Assembly: GCF_023015885.1 (NCBI RefSeq) | Contig: NZ_JALKBE010000004.1 | Span: 62,001 to 126,000 of the forward strand | DNA length: 64,000 bases | Reading direction: 5' to 3' | Origin: Aliiroseovarius sp. S1123 | GTDB taxonomy: Bacteria > Pseudomonadota > Alphaproteobacteria > Rhodobacterales > Rhodobacteraceae | Shown: positions 51,520 through 61,235 of the stretch, piece by piece | How the letters are laid out: the number at the start of each line of letters is the position of its first letter | Numbering within the stretch: the first letter of the stretch is position 1 | Translations under genes and position numbers: made by a program | Notes under the pieces: generated by a model | What the model was told of the DNA's origin: nothing | The model's input: the letters and a program-made list of their open reading frames with translations, nothing else | Database searches by the model: none

Positions 51520-52827
51520 ATGAAAGACCTGACACCTCGCAAGGAAGACCTTGACCCGATTGAAATCGCATCGCGCGATGAGATTGCCGCCACGCAGCTT
51601 GAGCGTATGAAATGGTCGTTGAAACACGCCTATGAAAACGTGCCGTTCTATCGCAAAAGCTTCGACGACGCGGGTGTGCATCCTGACGACCTGAAGACGC
51701 TGGCGGATCTGGCCAAGTTCCCCTTCACTGTCAAACAGGATCTGCGCGACAACTATCCGTTCGGTCTGTTTGCCGTCCCGCGCGAGCAGATTTCGCGCAT
51801 CCACGCCAGCTCGGGCACCACGGGTCAGCCGACCGTTGTAGGCTATACCAAGAATGACCTGACAATGTGGGCCAGCGTCGTTGCCCGCTGCATGCGCGCC
51901 TCGGGTCTGCGTCCGGGTGACGTGCTGCACAACGCCTATGGTTATGGCCTGTTTACCGGTGGTCTGGGTGTCCATGGCGGCGCCGAAGCTGCTGGCCTGA
52001 CCGTGGTTCCGGTCTCGGGCGGGATGACCCAGCGTCAGGTGCGCCTGATCGAAGATTTCCGCGCTGACGGTATTACCGTGACGCCCTCTTACGCGCTGTC
52101 CATTCTGGACGAATACGCCAAGCAAGGTCTGGACCCGCGCAAAAGCCCGCTGAAGGTTGGCATCTTCGGCGCCGAGCCGTGGACCAACAACATGCGTCGC
52201 GAAATCGAAGAGGCCTTCGACATGCACGCGGTCGACATTTACGGCCTGTCGGAAGTGATCGGACCGGGCGTGGCCAACGAATGTGTAGAAACCAAAGACG
52301 GCCTGCACATCTGGGAAGATCACTTCTATCCCGAGATCATCAACCCCGAGACCGGCGAGGTCTGCGAAGATGGTGAGCTGGGCGAGCTGGTGTTCACCTC
52401 GTTGACCAAGGAAGGTTTCCCGATCATCCGCTACCGCACCCGCGACCTGACGCGTTTGTTGCCGGGCACTGCGCGCTCGATGCGCCGGATGGAGAAGATC
52501 ACGGGCCGCTCGGACGACATGATCATCCTGCGCGGCGTGAACGTCTTCCCGACCCAGATCGAAGAACAGCTGATGGACGTGCCCGCCCTAAGTCCGCACT
52601 TCCAGATCGAACTGGTACGTCCGGGCCGCATGGATGAAATGCATATTCATGTGGAAATGGCCGAAGGTCAGTCGCAGGAAGGCGCAGAAGCCGCCGCCCG
52701 CGCTCTGTCTGGCAAGATCAAATCCAATGTGGGCGTCAGTGCTAAAGTGCATGTTGCCGACGGTGGTAAGGTTGCACGAAGCGAGGGTAAGGCTGTAAGG
52801 GTCGTTGATAACCGCCCGAAGGAGTAA
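51520..52827 (+). CDS. paaK: Phenylacetate-CoA ligase
   Basis: A 435-residue AMP-forming ligase. The P-loop SSGTTGQPT is at about 90-98, FGAEPWTNNMR and YGLSEVIGPGVA with the A5 motif follow, and the A8 region FPIIRYRTRDLT, then a C-terminal lid with GRSDDMIILRGVNVFP. It activates phenylacetate with CoA and ATP. The gene follows paaI by 36 bp and is four bases before paaR, so all three are co-transcribed. Confidence 0.96.
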   Translation: MKDLTPRKEDLDPIEIASRDEIAATQLERMKWSLKHAYENVPFYRKSFDDAGVHPDDLKTLADLAKFPFTVKQDLRDNYPFGLFAVPREQISRIHASSGTTGQPTVVGYTKNDLTMWASVVARCMRASGLRPGDVLHNAYGYGLFTGGLGVHGGAEAAGLTVVPVSGGMTQRQVRLIEDFRADGITVTPSYALSILDEYAKQGLDPRKSPLKVGIFGAEPWTNNMRREIEEAFDMHAVDIYGLSEVIGPGVANECVETKDGLHIWEDHFYPEIINPETGEVCEDGELGELVFTSLTKEGFPIIRYRTRDLTRLLPGTARSMRRMEKITGRSDDMIILRGVNVFPTQIEEQLMDVPALSPHFQIELVRPGRMDEMHIHVEMAEGQSQEGAEAAARALSGKIKSNVGVSAKVHVADGGKVARSEGKAVRVVDNRPKE

Positions 52828-52830
52828 TCC

Positions 52831-53409
52831 ATGCCACGTGGGATCGCCCGTGATCACGAAGAAAAACGCGCTGCCATCCGTAAGGGGGCAGCGGCCTATT
52901 TCGCGGAACACGGGTTTGACCGCGCGTCAATGACGGCTGCAGCCAAGCATTGTGGGGTCTCAAAAGCGCTTATCTATCATTACTATGACAGCAAAGAGGC
53001 CCTGCTTTACGACATTCTGGACCACCACCTGTCCAAGCTGGTGGCCGACGTTGAAGCGGCCCCCGAAACCGACGGGCTGCGGGGTTTAGTGCGGGCCATT
53101 CTGCTTGCCTATAAGGGCGCGGATGCCGAGCACAAATTACAGCTGGACAGCCTGACCGTGCTTGAACCGGACCAGCAGGCGCCTCTGGTGGAACTGCAGC
53201 GCCGCCTGATCGACATGATGGGTTCTGCATTGAAAGCCGAAGCCCCTGAACGGTTCGAAAATGGCGCGAACCTGCGCGCCGTGACCATGTCGGTCTTTGG
53301 CATCTTGAACTGGTACTATATGTGGAACCGTCCCGGCAAAGGGCTGAACCGCGAAGACTATGCCGATCTGGTGACAGATCTGGTGGTTGGTGGCGTCCAC
53401 GCGCTTTAG
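52831..53409 (+). CDS. paaR: TetR family regulator of phenylacetate genes
   Basis: A 192-residue TetR protein with the HTH segment FDRASMTAAAKHCGVSKALI plus YHYYDSKEALLYDIL, and a helical C-terminal domain with an aromatic cap (NWYYMWNRPGKGLNREDYADL). It sits at the end of the paaIK operon, and an ACCGACCG palindrome lies at the operon start, so it is very likely the PaaR repressor that responds to phenylacetyl-CoA. Confidence 0.88.
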   Translation: MPRGIARDHEEKRAAIRKGAAAYFAEHGFDRASMTAAAKHCGVSKALIYHYYDSKEALLYDILDHHLSKLVADVEAAPETDGLRGLVRAILLAYKGADAEHKLQLDSLTVLEPDQQAPLVELQRRLIDMMGSALKAEAPERFENGANLRAVTMSVFGILNWYYMWNRPGKGLNREDYADLVTDLVVGGVHAL

Positions 53410-53535
53410 TCGCCTCCCTGCCGGTCACACGCATCGCGCGCCCCTCACGGTTTCCGGTTGGGGCCAAAACAACGGCGCCTTCGGCGAACTTCCCCCAAAA
53501 TTTGGCTGATCACGATCCTGTGATTTCGAAAATAG

Positions 53536-53552
53536 ATGCATATGCATACAAT
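53536..53552 (+). promoter_or_regulatory. 12-bp palindrome and TACAAT box before cytochrome c'
   Basis: ATGCATATGCAT (53536-53547) is an exact palindrome overlapping TACAAT (53547-53552), a possible -10 box, about 40 bp before the ATG at 53590. No clear -35 box. A regulator could bind there. Confidence 0.35.
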
Positions 53553-53589
53553 TAGGCAAACGAGTCACCATTTCCTGAAAGGACTAATT

Positions 53590-54036
53590 ATGAAAACTGC
53601 ACGCATTTTCGCTTTTGCATCTCTTGCAAGCCTCACGATTGCAGGAGGCCTTGCGGCTCAATCAGAGCCCACCAATCCCACCGTGATTAAACGGTCGGAG
53701 ACCATGAAGGCCATAGGTGGATCCATGAAGACTCTGGCGGGTATGGCCAAAGGCGAAATGGCATTTGATGCCGACAAGGCTAATGCTGCCGTCGCCACCA
53801 TCGTCGAAAAGGGCATGACGGTCCCTGCTGTTTTCGAAGCCAACGAAACCGACCCCGCGACCGAAGCCCTGCCCGCGATCTGGGAAAACTGGGATGACTT
53901 TGCCAAGAAAGCCGACGACTTGGTCATGGCAGCCAAAGGCGTTGCCGAGATCACCGAGCAAGGCGCGATTGGCGCCGCTTTGGGTCAGATCGGCGGCACC
54001 TGCAAAGCCTGCCACGACGATTATCGCAAGAAGTAA
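53590..54036 (+). CDS. Cytochrome c' / c556-type periplasmic protein
   Basis: A 148-residue protein with a cleavable signal peptide (FAFASLASLTIAGGLAAQ). The mature part is a four-helix bundle of class II cytochrome c type, with heme motif CKACH near the C-terminus in GGTCKACHDDYRKK. It binds NO or CO or shuttles electrons in the periplasm. ATG 53590 follows GAAAGGA. It ends 14 bases before an inverted repeat that brackets the low-GC transporter gene. Confidence 0.9.
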   Translation: MKTARIFAFASLASLTIAGGLAAQSEPTNPTVIKRSETMKAIGGSMKTLAGMAKGEMAFDADKANAAVATIVEKGMTVPAVFEANETDPATEALPAIWENWDDFAKKADDLVMAAKGVAEITEQGAIGAALGQIGGTCKACHDDYRKK

Positions 54037-54050
54037 CGCTTGAACCGACC

Positions 54051-54092
54051 AAGGGCGCACCCGGCAGGGCAAGCCTCATGCCAGAAGTGTTG
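54051..54092 (+). repeat. Left 42-bp imperfect inverted repeat flanking the EamA gene
   Basis: AAGGGCGC-ACCCGGC-AGGG-CAAGCCTC-ATG-CCAGAAGTGTTG. The reverse complement of 55245-55285 matches it at 36 of 42 columns: three substitutions in the first half, one gap, two substitutions in ATG/TTA. Both copies start 10-15 bases after the stop of the gene outside them. Confidence 0.8.
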
Positions 54093-54128
54093 CTGATCAT
54101 GTGTGAACGGTAGTGCGATCAGCAACAC
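54087..54128 (+). repeat. 12-bp perfect hairpin at the inner edge of the left repeat
   Basis: GTGTTGCTGATC and GATCAGCAACAC around an 18-base loop. Its first six bases belong to the 42-bp repeat. A smaller hairpin (GTGTT / AACAC, 55233-55250) occupies the matching place at the right end. Confidence 0.7.
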
Positions 54129-54176
54129 CCTAATGACTGGTTTGGGCCCATCGTGGCAGTCAAACCGAGACAAGCC

Positions 54177-55100
54177 TTAAGGAGTTCGAGCGATATTTGT
54201 CGTTACGTTTCGTGTGACGCGGCTTCGTGTAACTATAATTGCTATGACGACCAGCGCACAGGCAATGAGTTGAGAGAAGGTTAGGGTTTCTCCGAATGCA
54301 AACATGCCAACGAAGAACATCGTCGGAAGTTCGACACTCCCGAAAACTGCAGTGCGCGACGCGCCGATGATTGGCGAGCTTATGGTGTAAATCAACTGTG
54401 GGACGAGAGCGGACAAGACCGCAATTCCCAAAATCAACATCCATGTGTCAAAATCTTTGGGCAGAATTTCGGCCGATGTTGAGCTTGCCACAAGGGGTGC
54501 CAGCGCCAATACGGATCCCAATGAAACTGAAGCGATCCTTGCAAGCGGGGGTATTCGCGAAAGGCGATGAACAAGCACGCATATGCCAAACCCGAACCCT
54601 AAAGGGGCCGCTAGGGAAGTAGCAAGCGTAGCCCACTGGTTAGACGGCACCGCAGAAGGATTACCCGCAATAACGGCAGCCAAAATGATCAAACTAGAAG
54701 CAATCAAAGCTCTGCGTGATGGCGTATCAGCAAATAGTGTCCACGCGATAACAACGGTGAAAACGGGGTAGGTCATGTAGAGCACACCAACGGTTGACGC
54801 TGGAATCGTCTCGACTGCTGTCACATATCCGATCCAGCCCAATCCCATTGCAGCGCCCGCACATAAGCCCCAGACGAGTTCACGCCACGCTTTCAGCTGG
54901 CTTAGAAACGCAGGGAATAGGATCACTGCGGCAATGACATATCGGTAAAAAGCGACTGCATGTGGGACAAGTCCTTGGTCGGTCAAATTTCTGCTGAAAT
55001 ACGGAACGATACCAAAACAGACCGACGCAAATAGCACGCCAAGTGCTGCCATTGCTTGTCTGGAGTTCAGTGTTCTCACATCTGAAAGTGAATCTGTCAT
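54177..55100 (-). CDS. DMT superfamily (EamA) transporter, low-GC
   Basis: A 307-residue membrane protein with ten predicted helices in two EamA repeats; AALGVLFASVCFGIVPYFSR opens it and the second repeat ends FFVGMFAFGETLTFSQLIAC. Its base composition is close to 50 % GC by eye, well below its neighbours, and many codons end in A or T, which points to acquisition from elsewhere. It is enclosed by the 42-bp inverted repeats at 54051 and 55245. Substrate unknown. Confidence 0.82.
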   Translation of the reverse strand: MTDSLSDVRTLNSRQAMAALGVLFASVCFGIVPYFSRNLTDQGLVPHAVAFYRYVIAAVILFPAFLSQLKAWRELVWGLCAGAAMGLGWIGYVTAVETIPASTVGVLYMTYPVFTVVIAWTLFADTPSRRALIASSLIILAAVIAGNPSAVPSNQWATLATSLAAPLGFGFGICVLVHRLSRIPPLARIASVSLGSVLALAPLVASSTSAEILPKDFDTWMLILGIAVLSALVPQLIYTISSPIIGASRTAVFGSVELPTMFFVGMFAFGETLTFSQLIACALVVIAIIVTRSRVTRNVTTNIARTP

Positions 55101-55120
55101 ATCAGAGAGGTATCACAGAC

Positions 55121-55240
55121 CTAGCATCTGCCAAGGACCGTTTTGTCCGCGATGCCACCGTTCCGAATTACAGCGTCCTTGTAGAAATCAGCGAGGGTGT
55201 CGTTGTTGAAAGAGCCTGTCGCGCCATGCGATGTGTTAGA
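55121..55240. other. Remnant-like stretch between the EamA gene and the right repeat
   Basis: The 140 bp between the EamA start and the right repeat are not explained by a gene. The minus strand has an open frame ending at TAG 55123-55121 with protein-like sequence GSFNNDTLADFYKDAVI, but no start inside the segment; the plus strand is also open. It may be a truncated gene that came with the cassette. I could not name it. Confidence 0.3.
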
Positions 55241-55244
55241 CGCA

Positions 55245-55285
55245 CAACACTTCTGGTAAGAGGCTTGCCGGCAGGGCGCGCCCTT
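55245..55285 (-). repeat. Right imperfect inverted repeat flanking the EamA gene
   Basis: 41 bp, partner of 54051-54092 in opposite orientation. On the minus strand it starts AAGGGCGCGCCCTGCCGG and ends CCAGAAGTGTTG. It lies 10 bases after the stop of the I78 inhibitor gene. No target-site duplication is apparent outside the pair. Confidence 0.8.
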
Positions 55286-55294
55286 TTTTCAGGA

Positions 55295-55558
55295 TCAACT
55301 GCACCAGATGCGGTCGATTAATCCATTCTCATCAATGCTGATGTTCAGCCGGTCTGGCCGATAGTCCTGCGTATAGGCCATGCCCGGCTGCAGCACGCGC
55401 CGGTTTTCGGGAAGATCAAGATCCGTCAACACCTCGGCGTTTTGCCCGATAAGATACATCAGGTCACCGGCCCCACAATCGCCAAGTGGCTCTTGACCGC
55501 TATGGGCGACACAGCCGCTTAGCGTGGCGAAAATCGCACCCAGAAAATACTGTTTCAT
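55295..55558 (-). CDS. I78 family peptidase inhibitor lipoprotein
   Basis: An 87-residue protein with a lipoprotein signal peptide, lipobox LSGC at 13-16. The mature domain has LGDCGAGDLMYLIGQ, then VLQPGMAYTQDYRPDRLNIS and IDRIWC; the two Cys can pair and the DYRPDRLN motif is the I78 (elastase-type) inhibitor signature. It would guard the cell envelope from serine proteases. It is convergent with the cytochrome c'/EamA region and divergent from frmA. Confidence 0.85.
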   Translation of the reverse strand: MKQYFLGAIFATLSGCVAHSGQEPLGDCGAGDLMYLIGQNAEVLTDLDLPENRRVLQPGMAYTQDYRPDRLNISIDENGLIDRIWCS

Positions 55559-55669
55559 AAGCTTATTTTCCTGCCAATGTCGCCATGAGACAAGCCAAGG
55601 TCGCTGTGCTGTTGAAAAACGGGCGGGTTTCCCCCACCCTACGGACAACACACGAACAGGAGGACCCCC

Positions 55670-56782
<1,113 letters not shown>

Positions 56783-56806
56783 TCCACGCGATCATCAAAC
56801 ACAATT

Positions 56807-56829
56807 GGGGGCTTCGGCCCCCTTTTTTT
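56807..56829 (+). terminator. Rho-independent terminator of frmA
   Basis: GGGGGC-TTCG-GCCCCC with a 6-bp all-G/C stem and a stable UUCG loop, followed by seven T. Confidence 0.93.
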
Positions 56830-56855
56830 CTTTCCGGGCGCGACAGAATGTGGAC

Positions 56856-56883
56856 TTGCCTTCCTTTTGCAAACCCCTAAATT
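56856..56883 (+). promoter_or_regulatory. Candidate promoter of mbfA
   Basis: TTGCCT and TAAATT, 16 bp apart, with start near 56890. The -10 box overlaps the Irr-type palindrome that follows, so a bound repressor would block it. Confidence 0.45.
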
Positions 56884-56898
56884 AGAACCATTCTAATT
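56880..56898 (+). promoter_or_regulatory. Irr-box (ICE) operator of mbfA
   Basis: AATTAGAA-CCA-TTCTAATT, perfect 8-bp arms, matching the iron-control element TTAGAA-N3-TTCTAA bound by Irr in alphaproteobacteria. It lies 12 bases before the mbfA ATG, over the likely start of transcription. Confidence 0.8.
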
Positions 56899-56910
56899 CA
56901 GGAGCTTTCC

Positions 56911-57888
56911 ATGCTGTCCGCCACCCTGCAACGTCGCCGCTTTTCAGATCTGTCCGAACAGGAAATCCTCGCCCTGGCCATCTCGAACGAGGAAGACGAC
57001 GCGCGGATCTATCGGCAGTATGCCGAGCATTTGCGCGAGGAATTTCCCTCGTCCGCAAAAGTGTTCGACGGCATGGCCGCGGAAGAAGACGAACATCGCC
57101 GCCTGCTGATCGAGGCGCATCAGGCGCGGTTTGGCGATGTGATCCCCCTGATCCGGCGCGAACATGTGGCTGGCTTCTATGCCCGCCGTCCCATTTGGCT
57201 TGTCGAAAACTTGGGCCTTGAAACCATCCGGGGCGAAGCCCGCGAGATGGAACGACAGGCAGAGCAGTTCTATCGCAAGGCCGCCGACCTTACGTCGGAT
57301 GCAAACACGCGCAAGCTTCTGGGCGATCTGGCCGCGGCCGAAGCCGATCACGCCCATGCCGCCGTTGATCTGGAAACCAAGCATCTGGACGAAACTGCGC
57401 GCGAGAGCGAAGACGAGGCCGCCCATCGTCAGTTCATCCTGACATGGGTGCAGCCGGGGCTGGCAGGATTGATGGACGGCTCGGTCTCGACCCTCGCGCC
57501 GATTTTCGCAACCGCATTTGCCACGCAGGACACGCACACCACCTTCCTTGTGGGCTTGGCGGCCAGCGTCGGCGCCGGGATCTCGATGGGCTTCACCGAA
57601 GCGGCCTCGGATGATGGCGAACTGTCGGGGCGCGGCAGCCCCGTGAAGCGCGGCTTTGCCTCGGGCATCATGACCACGCTGGGCGGGCTGGGCCACGCGC
57701 TACCCTATCTGATCACCGATTTCTGGACCGCCACGACCATCGCGATCATCGTCGTCTTCATCGAGCTTTGGGCCATCGTCTGGATCCAGAACCGCTTCAT
57801 GCAAACCCCGTTCATGCGGGCCACGCTGCAGGTTGTCGTGGGCGGCGCGCTGGTCTTCGCGGCAGGGGCGATCATCGGCGGCGGCTAG
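56911..57888 (+). CDS. mbfA: Membrane-bound ferritin / VIT-family iron exporter
   Basis: A 325-residue fusion. The N-terminal 165 residues are a ferritin-like (erythrin) four-helix domain with di-iron ligands in SNEEDDARIYRQYAEHL, MAAEEDEHRRL and a second E..H set near AAAEADHAHA. The rest is a VIT1/CCC1 transporter with FILTWVQPGLAGLMDGSVST and GISMGFTEAASDDGE and about five helices. In Bradyrhizobium and Agrobacterium the homologue exports iron and peroxide-protects the cell under Irr control, which fits the upstream box. A very clear case. Confidence 0.93.
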   Translation: MLSATLQRRRFSDLSEQEILALAISNEEDDARIYRQYAEHLREEFPSSAKVFDGMAAEEDEHRRLLIEAHQARFGDVIPLIRREHVAGFYARRPIWLVENLGLETIRGEAREMERQAEQFYRKAADLTSDANTRKLLGDLAAAEADHAHAAVDLETKHLDETARESEDEAAHRQFILTWVQPGLAGLMDGSVSTLAPIFATAFATQDTHTTFLVGLAASVGAGISMGFTEAASDDGELSGRGSPVKRGFASGIMTTLGGLGHALPYLITDFWTATTIAIIVVFIELWAIVWIQNRFMQTPFMRATLQVVVGGALVFAAGAIIGGG

Positions 57889-57969
57889 GCTGGCCTGACA
57901 TATCTCGGCGACTGGCGATAGCCGAAGCAACGGCCCGAACGCAGGATTGTCACCAAATAGGAGGCGGCT

Positions 57970-58284
57970 ATGTGCGACGCAAAAGGAACTGCCGTAGGAA
58001 CGGTGTTGCTAGAAAATGACCGGATGCGCGTCACCGAATGGCGGTTTGCCAAGAAGGGTGACAACACCGGCTGGCATCGGCACGCCTACGACTACCTCGT
58101 CATCCCGATGTTCGACGGAACCCTCGACATTGATCTGCCAGACGGAACCCGCGTTCAGGCACATCTTAAGAACGGTGTGCCCTATGACCGCAAGGCGGGT
58201 GTCGAGCATGACGTCATCAGCGGAAATGACTTCGAATGCGCCTTTATCGAGGTCGAGTTGCTTGAGGATCCCCGGCCTGCCTAA
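57970..58284 (+). CDS. Cupin domain protein
   Basis: A 104-residue single-cupin protein. GWHRHAYDYLVIPMFDGTLD holds the metal-binding H.H and the conserved strand; the second His is in AGVEHDV. AGGAGG is a clear ribosome-binding site (57960-57965). Single cupins of this size often bind small acids or act as enzymes on them; ligand unknown. It lies between mbfA and the AEC transporter on the same strand. Confidence 0.78.
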   Translation: MCDAKGTAVGTVLLENDRMRVTEWRFAKKGDNTGWHRHAYDYLVIPMFDGTLDIDLPDGTRVQAHLKNGVPYDRKAGVEHDVISGNDFECAFIEVELLEDPRPA

Positions 58285-58328
58285 GCGCCGCATGGTCAAG
58301 TGAAATACTCCGTGCTAGGGCTTGGCAC

Positions 58329-59255
58329 ATGATCGACGTGCTTTTGCAGACCCTTCCGTTTTTTGCCCTGATCGGGCTGGGCTTTGGCGCCGCTGCGCGG
58401 GGGTTTTTCCCACCGGAAGCCACAGCCTATTTGACCCGCTTCGTGTTCTATTTCGCGCTGTCGGCCATGTTGTTTCGCTTTTCCGCCAACCTGTCGCTGG
58501 CCGAGGTGATCAGTTGGCCCTTCATCTGGGCCTACGCGCTGGGGGGATTGGGCGTCTACATCCTTGCCACCGTGGTGGCACTGGTCCGCAAGCGCGGCGC
58601 GCAAGAGGCTGCCATAGAAGCGCAATGCGCGGTGATCGGCAACACCGGGTTTCTGGGCGTGCCGATGCTGGCGCTGCTCTTGGGCGAGGCCGCAATCCCC
58701 GCTGTCATGCTGGTTTTGGCCGTCGATCTGTTCCTGTTCAGCAGCCTGATCGTGATCATCATCACCGGCACGCGCGACGGGCGGGTCAGCCCCGCGGTAC
58801 TGGGGACTGTCGGCAAAGGGCTGGTGTCGAACCCGATGATCGTCTCGATGGCGCTTGGGTTCGCGTGGTCCTCGACCGGATGGGATTTGGCCGAGCCTGT
58901 TCAACGGTTTCTCGACCTGCTCGCCGGCGCCTCGACCCCCGGCGCGCTGTTTGCCATCGGAGCGTCCTTGGCCTCGAAATCCGCGGAACGCCTGTCCGTC
59001 GCGGGCTGGCTGAGCTTCGCCAAGTTAATCCTGCATCCGCTAGCCGTGGGTGTCTTGGCCTTCATGGTCTTCGATGTCGAGCCCTTCATGGCAGGTGTCA
59101 TGGTGGCTGCCGCGGGCCTACCGGTGGCGGGCAACGTCTATATTCTGGCGCAACACTATGGGGTGGCCCCGCAACGAGTGTCCTCGGCTATTTTGCTGTC
59201 GACGCTGGTCTCGGTCCTGACCGTATCCGCCATCATCGCATGGGTAACATCATGA
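58329..59255 (+). CDS. AEC family transporter (auxin efflux carrier type)
   Basis: A 308-residue membrane protein with ten predicted helices in two halves and the family segments FFALIGLGFGAA, AQCAVIGNTGFLGVPM and AAAGLPVAGNVYILAQHYG. Members export malate or similar anions. Its TGA overlaps the ATG of nnrS (ATGA), so the two are translated together. Confidence 0.85.
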   Translation: MIDVLLQTLPFFALIGLGFGAAARGFFPPEATAYLTRFVFYFALSAMLFRFSANLSLAEVISWPFIWAYALGGLGVYILATVVALVRKRGAQEAAIEAQCAVIGNTGFLGVPMLALLLGEAAIPAVMLVLAVDLFLFSSLIVIIITGTRDGRVSPAVLGTVGKGLVSNPMIVSMALGFAWSSTGWDLAEPVQRFLDLLAGASTPGALFAIGASLASKSAERLSVAGWLSFAKLILHPLAVGVLAFMVFDVEPFMAGVMVAAAGLPVAGNVYILAQHYGVAPQRVSSAILLSTLVSVLTVSAIIAWVTS

Positions 59256-60364
59256 TCCTTCTGACCGGAGCCTATCGCCCGTTCTTCCCCGCTGCAGCTC
59301 TGTTCGCCGGGCTGTCGATCCCCTTGTGGCTGATCGCCCATTCCGGAGCCGCGACCCCCGTCACCGACGCTTACCTGTGGCACCAGCACGAGATGCTGTG
59401 GGGATATTTGCCCGCCGCGCTCGCCGGTTTTCTGTTCACCGCGATCCCCAATTGGACGGGCCGCCCTGCCCTGTCCCCGATGGCTTTGCTGGCGTTGTTC
59501 ATCTTGTGGCTTGCGGGGCGTGCGGCGATGTTCGCCGCCCCAGACGCGGCAACCTCGCAGCTACTGACCGCCAGCTTCCTGCCCGTTGCGGCAGCTCTGG
59601 CCCTGCGCGAGATCGTGGCCGCGGGCAACACACGCAATATCGTCGTGGTCGCCATGATTGCTGGCTTCTGGGCCGCGCAGATTGTGTTCTTGTGGTTCGA
59701 CACACAGATCGGCGTAACAGCTGGTTTTGCCGTATCATTGGTCTTGATGACCCTGATCGGCGGCCGCGTCACCCCCGCCTTCAGCCGCAATTGGTTGAAG
59801 AAACGCGGCGCGACACGTCTACCACCCGAGTTCGGCACGGTCGACAAATCCGCCCTGCTCCTGACTGTCGCAACGGCGCTTCTGTGGATCGTAACCGACA
59901 CCAGCATGCTGACGGGCATCGCTGCGGTCCTCGCCGCCTTTGCGCAAGCCCTACGCCTGTCGCGCTGGCGCGGGCTGGCGGTCTGGAAAGAGCCGCTTCT
60001 GTTTGCCCAACACGCAGCCTATGCGTGGCTTGTGATCGGGCTGGGCCTTCTGGCAGCGACCAGTCTTGGCGATTGGGACAGCAGTGATCAGGCCCATCAC
60101 GCGCTGGGGGCTGGCGCCATCGGCACCATGACCGCCATCGTCATGTTACGCGCTTTGCTGGGCCACTCTGGCCGTCCGATCGAGGCGACACGCGCCGATA
60201 CGCTCTTGTTCAGCGTGCTTCATCTGGGGGCCGCGCTGCGCGTCTGCGCAGGCTGGGTGGACGACCCAACCCTTCTCTACCACGCAGGCGGCACGCTATG
60301 GGCCGTTGGCATGATCGCGCTGGCGCTGCGTGCATTCCCCATTGCCATTGCGCCGCGCCTCTAG
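59252..60364 (+). CDS. nnrS: NnrS family heme-copper membrane protein
   Basis: A 370-residue protein with twelve predicted helices. TGAYRPFFPAAALFAGLSIP opens it, WHQHEMLWGYLPAALAGFLF contains the conserved metal-binding HxHE, and TAIPNWTGRP follows; further His are in LLFAQHAAYAW and SDQAHHALG. NnrS counters nitrosative stress by limiting damage from nitric oxide. ATG 59252 gives the ATGA overlap; an ATG four codons earlier is possible. There is no nor or nnrR gene nearby. Confidence 0.9.
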   Translation: MILLTGAYRPFFPAAALFAGLSIPLWLIAHSGAATPVTDAYLWHQHEMLWGYLPAALAGFLFTAIPNWTGRPALSPMALLALFILWLAGRAAMFAAPDAATSQLLTASFLPVAAALALREIVAAGNTRNIVVVAMIAGFWAAQIVFLWFDTQIGVTAGFAVSLVLMTLIGGRVTPAFSRNWLKKRGATRLPPEFGTVDKSALLLTVATALLWIVTDTSMLTGIAAVLAAFAQALRLSRWRGLAVWKEPLLFAQHAAYAWLVIGLGLLAATSLGDWDSSDQAHHALGAGAIGTMTAIVMLRALLGHSGRPIEATRADTLLFSVLHLGAALRVCAGWVDDPTLLYHAGGTLWAVGMIALALRAFPIAIAPRL

Positions 60365-60400
60365 TTAGGTCGGGACAACATCTTTCGAAAGGAACGCGCC

Positions 60401-61231
60401 ATGGAAACGATTTCGGAGAACGCCTGTTTCGGCGGCACGCAAGGGGTCTATAAACACGCCTCGGACGCCACGGGGACGGACATGACCTTTGGCCTGTTCC
60501 AACCGGCCGAAGCACAGGACGGCCCCGTGCCCGTGCTGTGGTATCTGTCGGGTCTGACGTGCACCCATGAAAACGCCATGACCAAGGCAGGCGCGCAGGC
60601 ATGGGCAGCCGAACAAGGCATCGCGTTGATCTTCCCCGACACCAGCCCCCGCGGGGAAGGTGTAGCGGATGACGACGCCTATGATCTGGGCCAAGGCGCC
60701 GGGTTCTATGTGAACGCCACACAGGATCCGTGGGCGCCGCATTTCCAGATGTGGGATTACATCACCGAGGATCTGCCTGATCTGGTCTTCAACAACTTCG
60801 CGCTGGATGCGGAACGCCAAGGCATCACTGGCCATTCAATGGGTGGCCACGGCGCGCTGACCATCGCCATGACTCTGCCTGAACGCTTCCGCTCGGTGTC
60901 GGCCTTTTCGCCGATCTGCAATCCGACCGCATCGGACTGGGGCAAGAAGCAGCTAGGCGCTTATCTTGGCGACGACACCACCAAGTGGGTTGCGCATGAT
61001 GCCAGCCTTCTGATGAAGAACGTGGGCTTCGATGGGCCGATGCTGATCGACACAGGCACCAAGGACCAGTTCATCGATCTTCTGAAGCCCGAAACACTGG
61101 CCAATGCCATCGCCACCCGCCGGCAAGAGGCCGTGTTCCGCATGCAGCCGGGCTATGACCACAGCTATTTCTTCGTCTCGACCTTCATGGAAGACCACGT
61201 CAGCTTCCATGCCGAGGCCCTGTGGGCGTAA
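60401..61231 (+). CDS. fghA: S-formylglutathione hydrolase
   Basis: A 276-residue esterase D family enzyme. It shows [14 protein letters not shown] at 47-60 (oxyanion hole), the nucleophile in GHSMGGHGA (Ser146), and Asp and His from DTGTKDQF and GYDHSYFF. It completes glutathione-dependent formaldehyde oxidation by releasing formate. frmA is upstream, separated by four unrelated genes, so the two are under different promoters. Confidence 0.95.
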   Translation: METISENACFGGTQGVYKHASDATGTDMTFGLFQPAEAQDGPVPVLWYLSGLTCTHENAMTKAGAQAWAAEQGIALIFPDTSPRGEGVADDDAYDLGQGAGFYVNATQDPWAPHFQMWDYITEDLPDLVFNNFALDAERQGITGHSMGGHGALTIAMTLPERFRSVSAFSPICNPTASDWGKKQLGAYLGDDTTKWVAHDASLLMKNVGFDGPMLIDTGTKDQFIDLLKPETLANAIATRRQEAVFRMQPGYDHSYFFVSTFMEDHVSFHAEALWA

Positions 61232-61235
61232 CCTG

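Noticed and set aside
53509-53524. ATCAC-N6-GTGAT repeat before the cytochrome c' gene
   Set aside because: The arms are the reverse of a CRP/FNR site order, and 5-bp arms are expected by chance.
55233-55250. GTTAGAC next to AACAC suggesting an integron attC site
   Set aside because: No integron integrase is near, and the paired RYYYAAC/GTTRRRY boxes are not complete at either end of the cassette. The bracketing repeats are inverted, not attC-like direct repeats.
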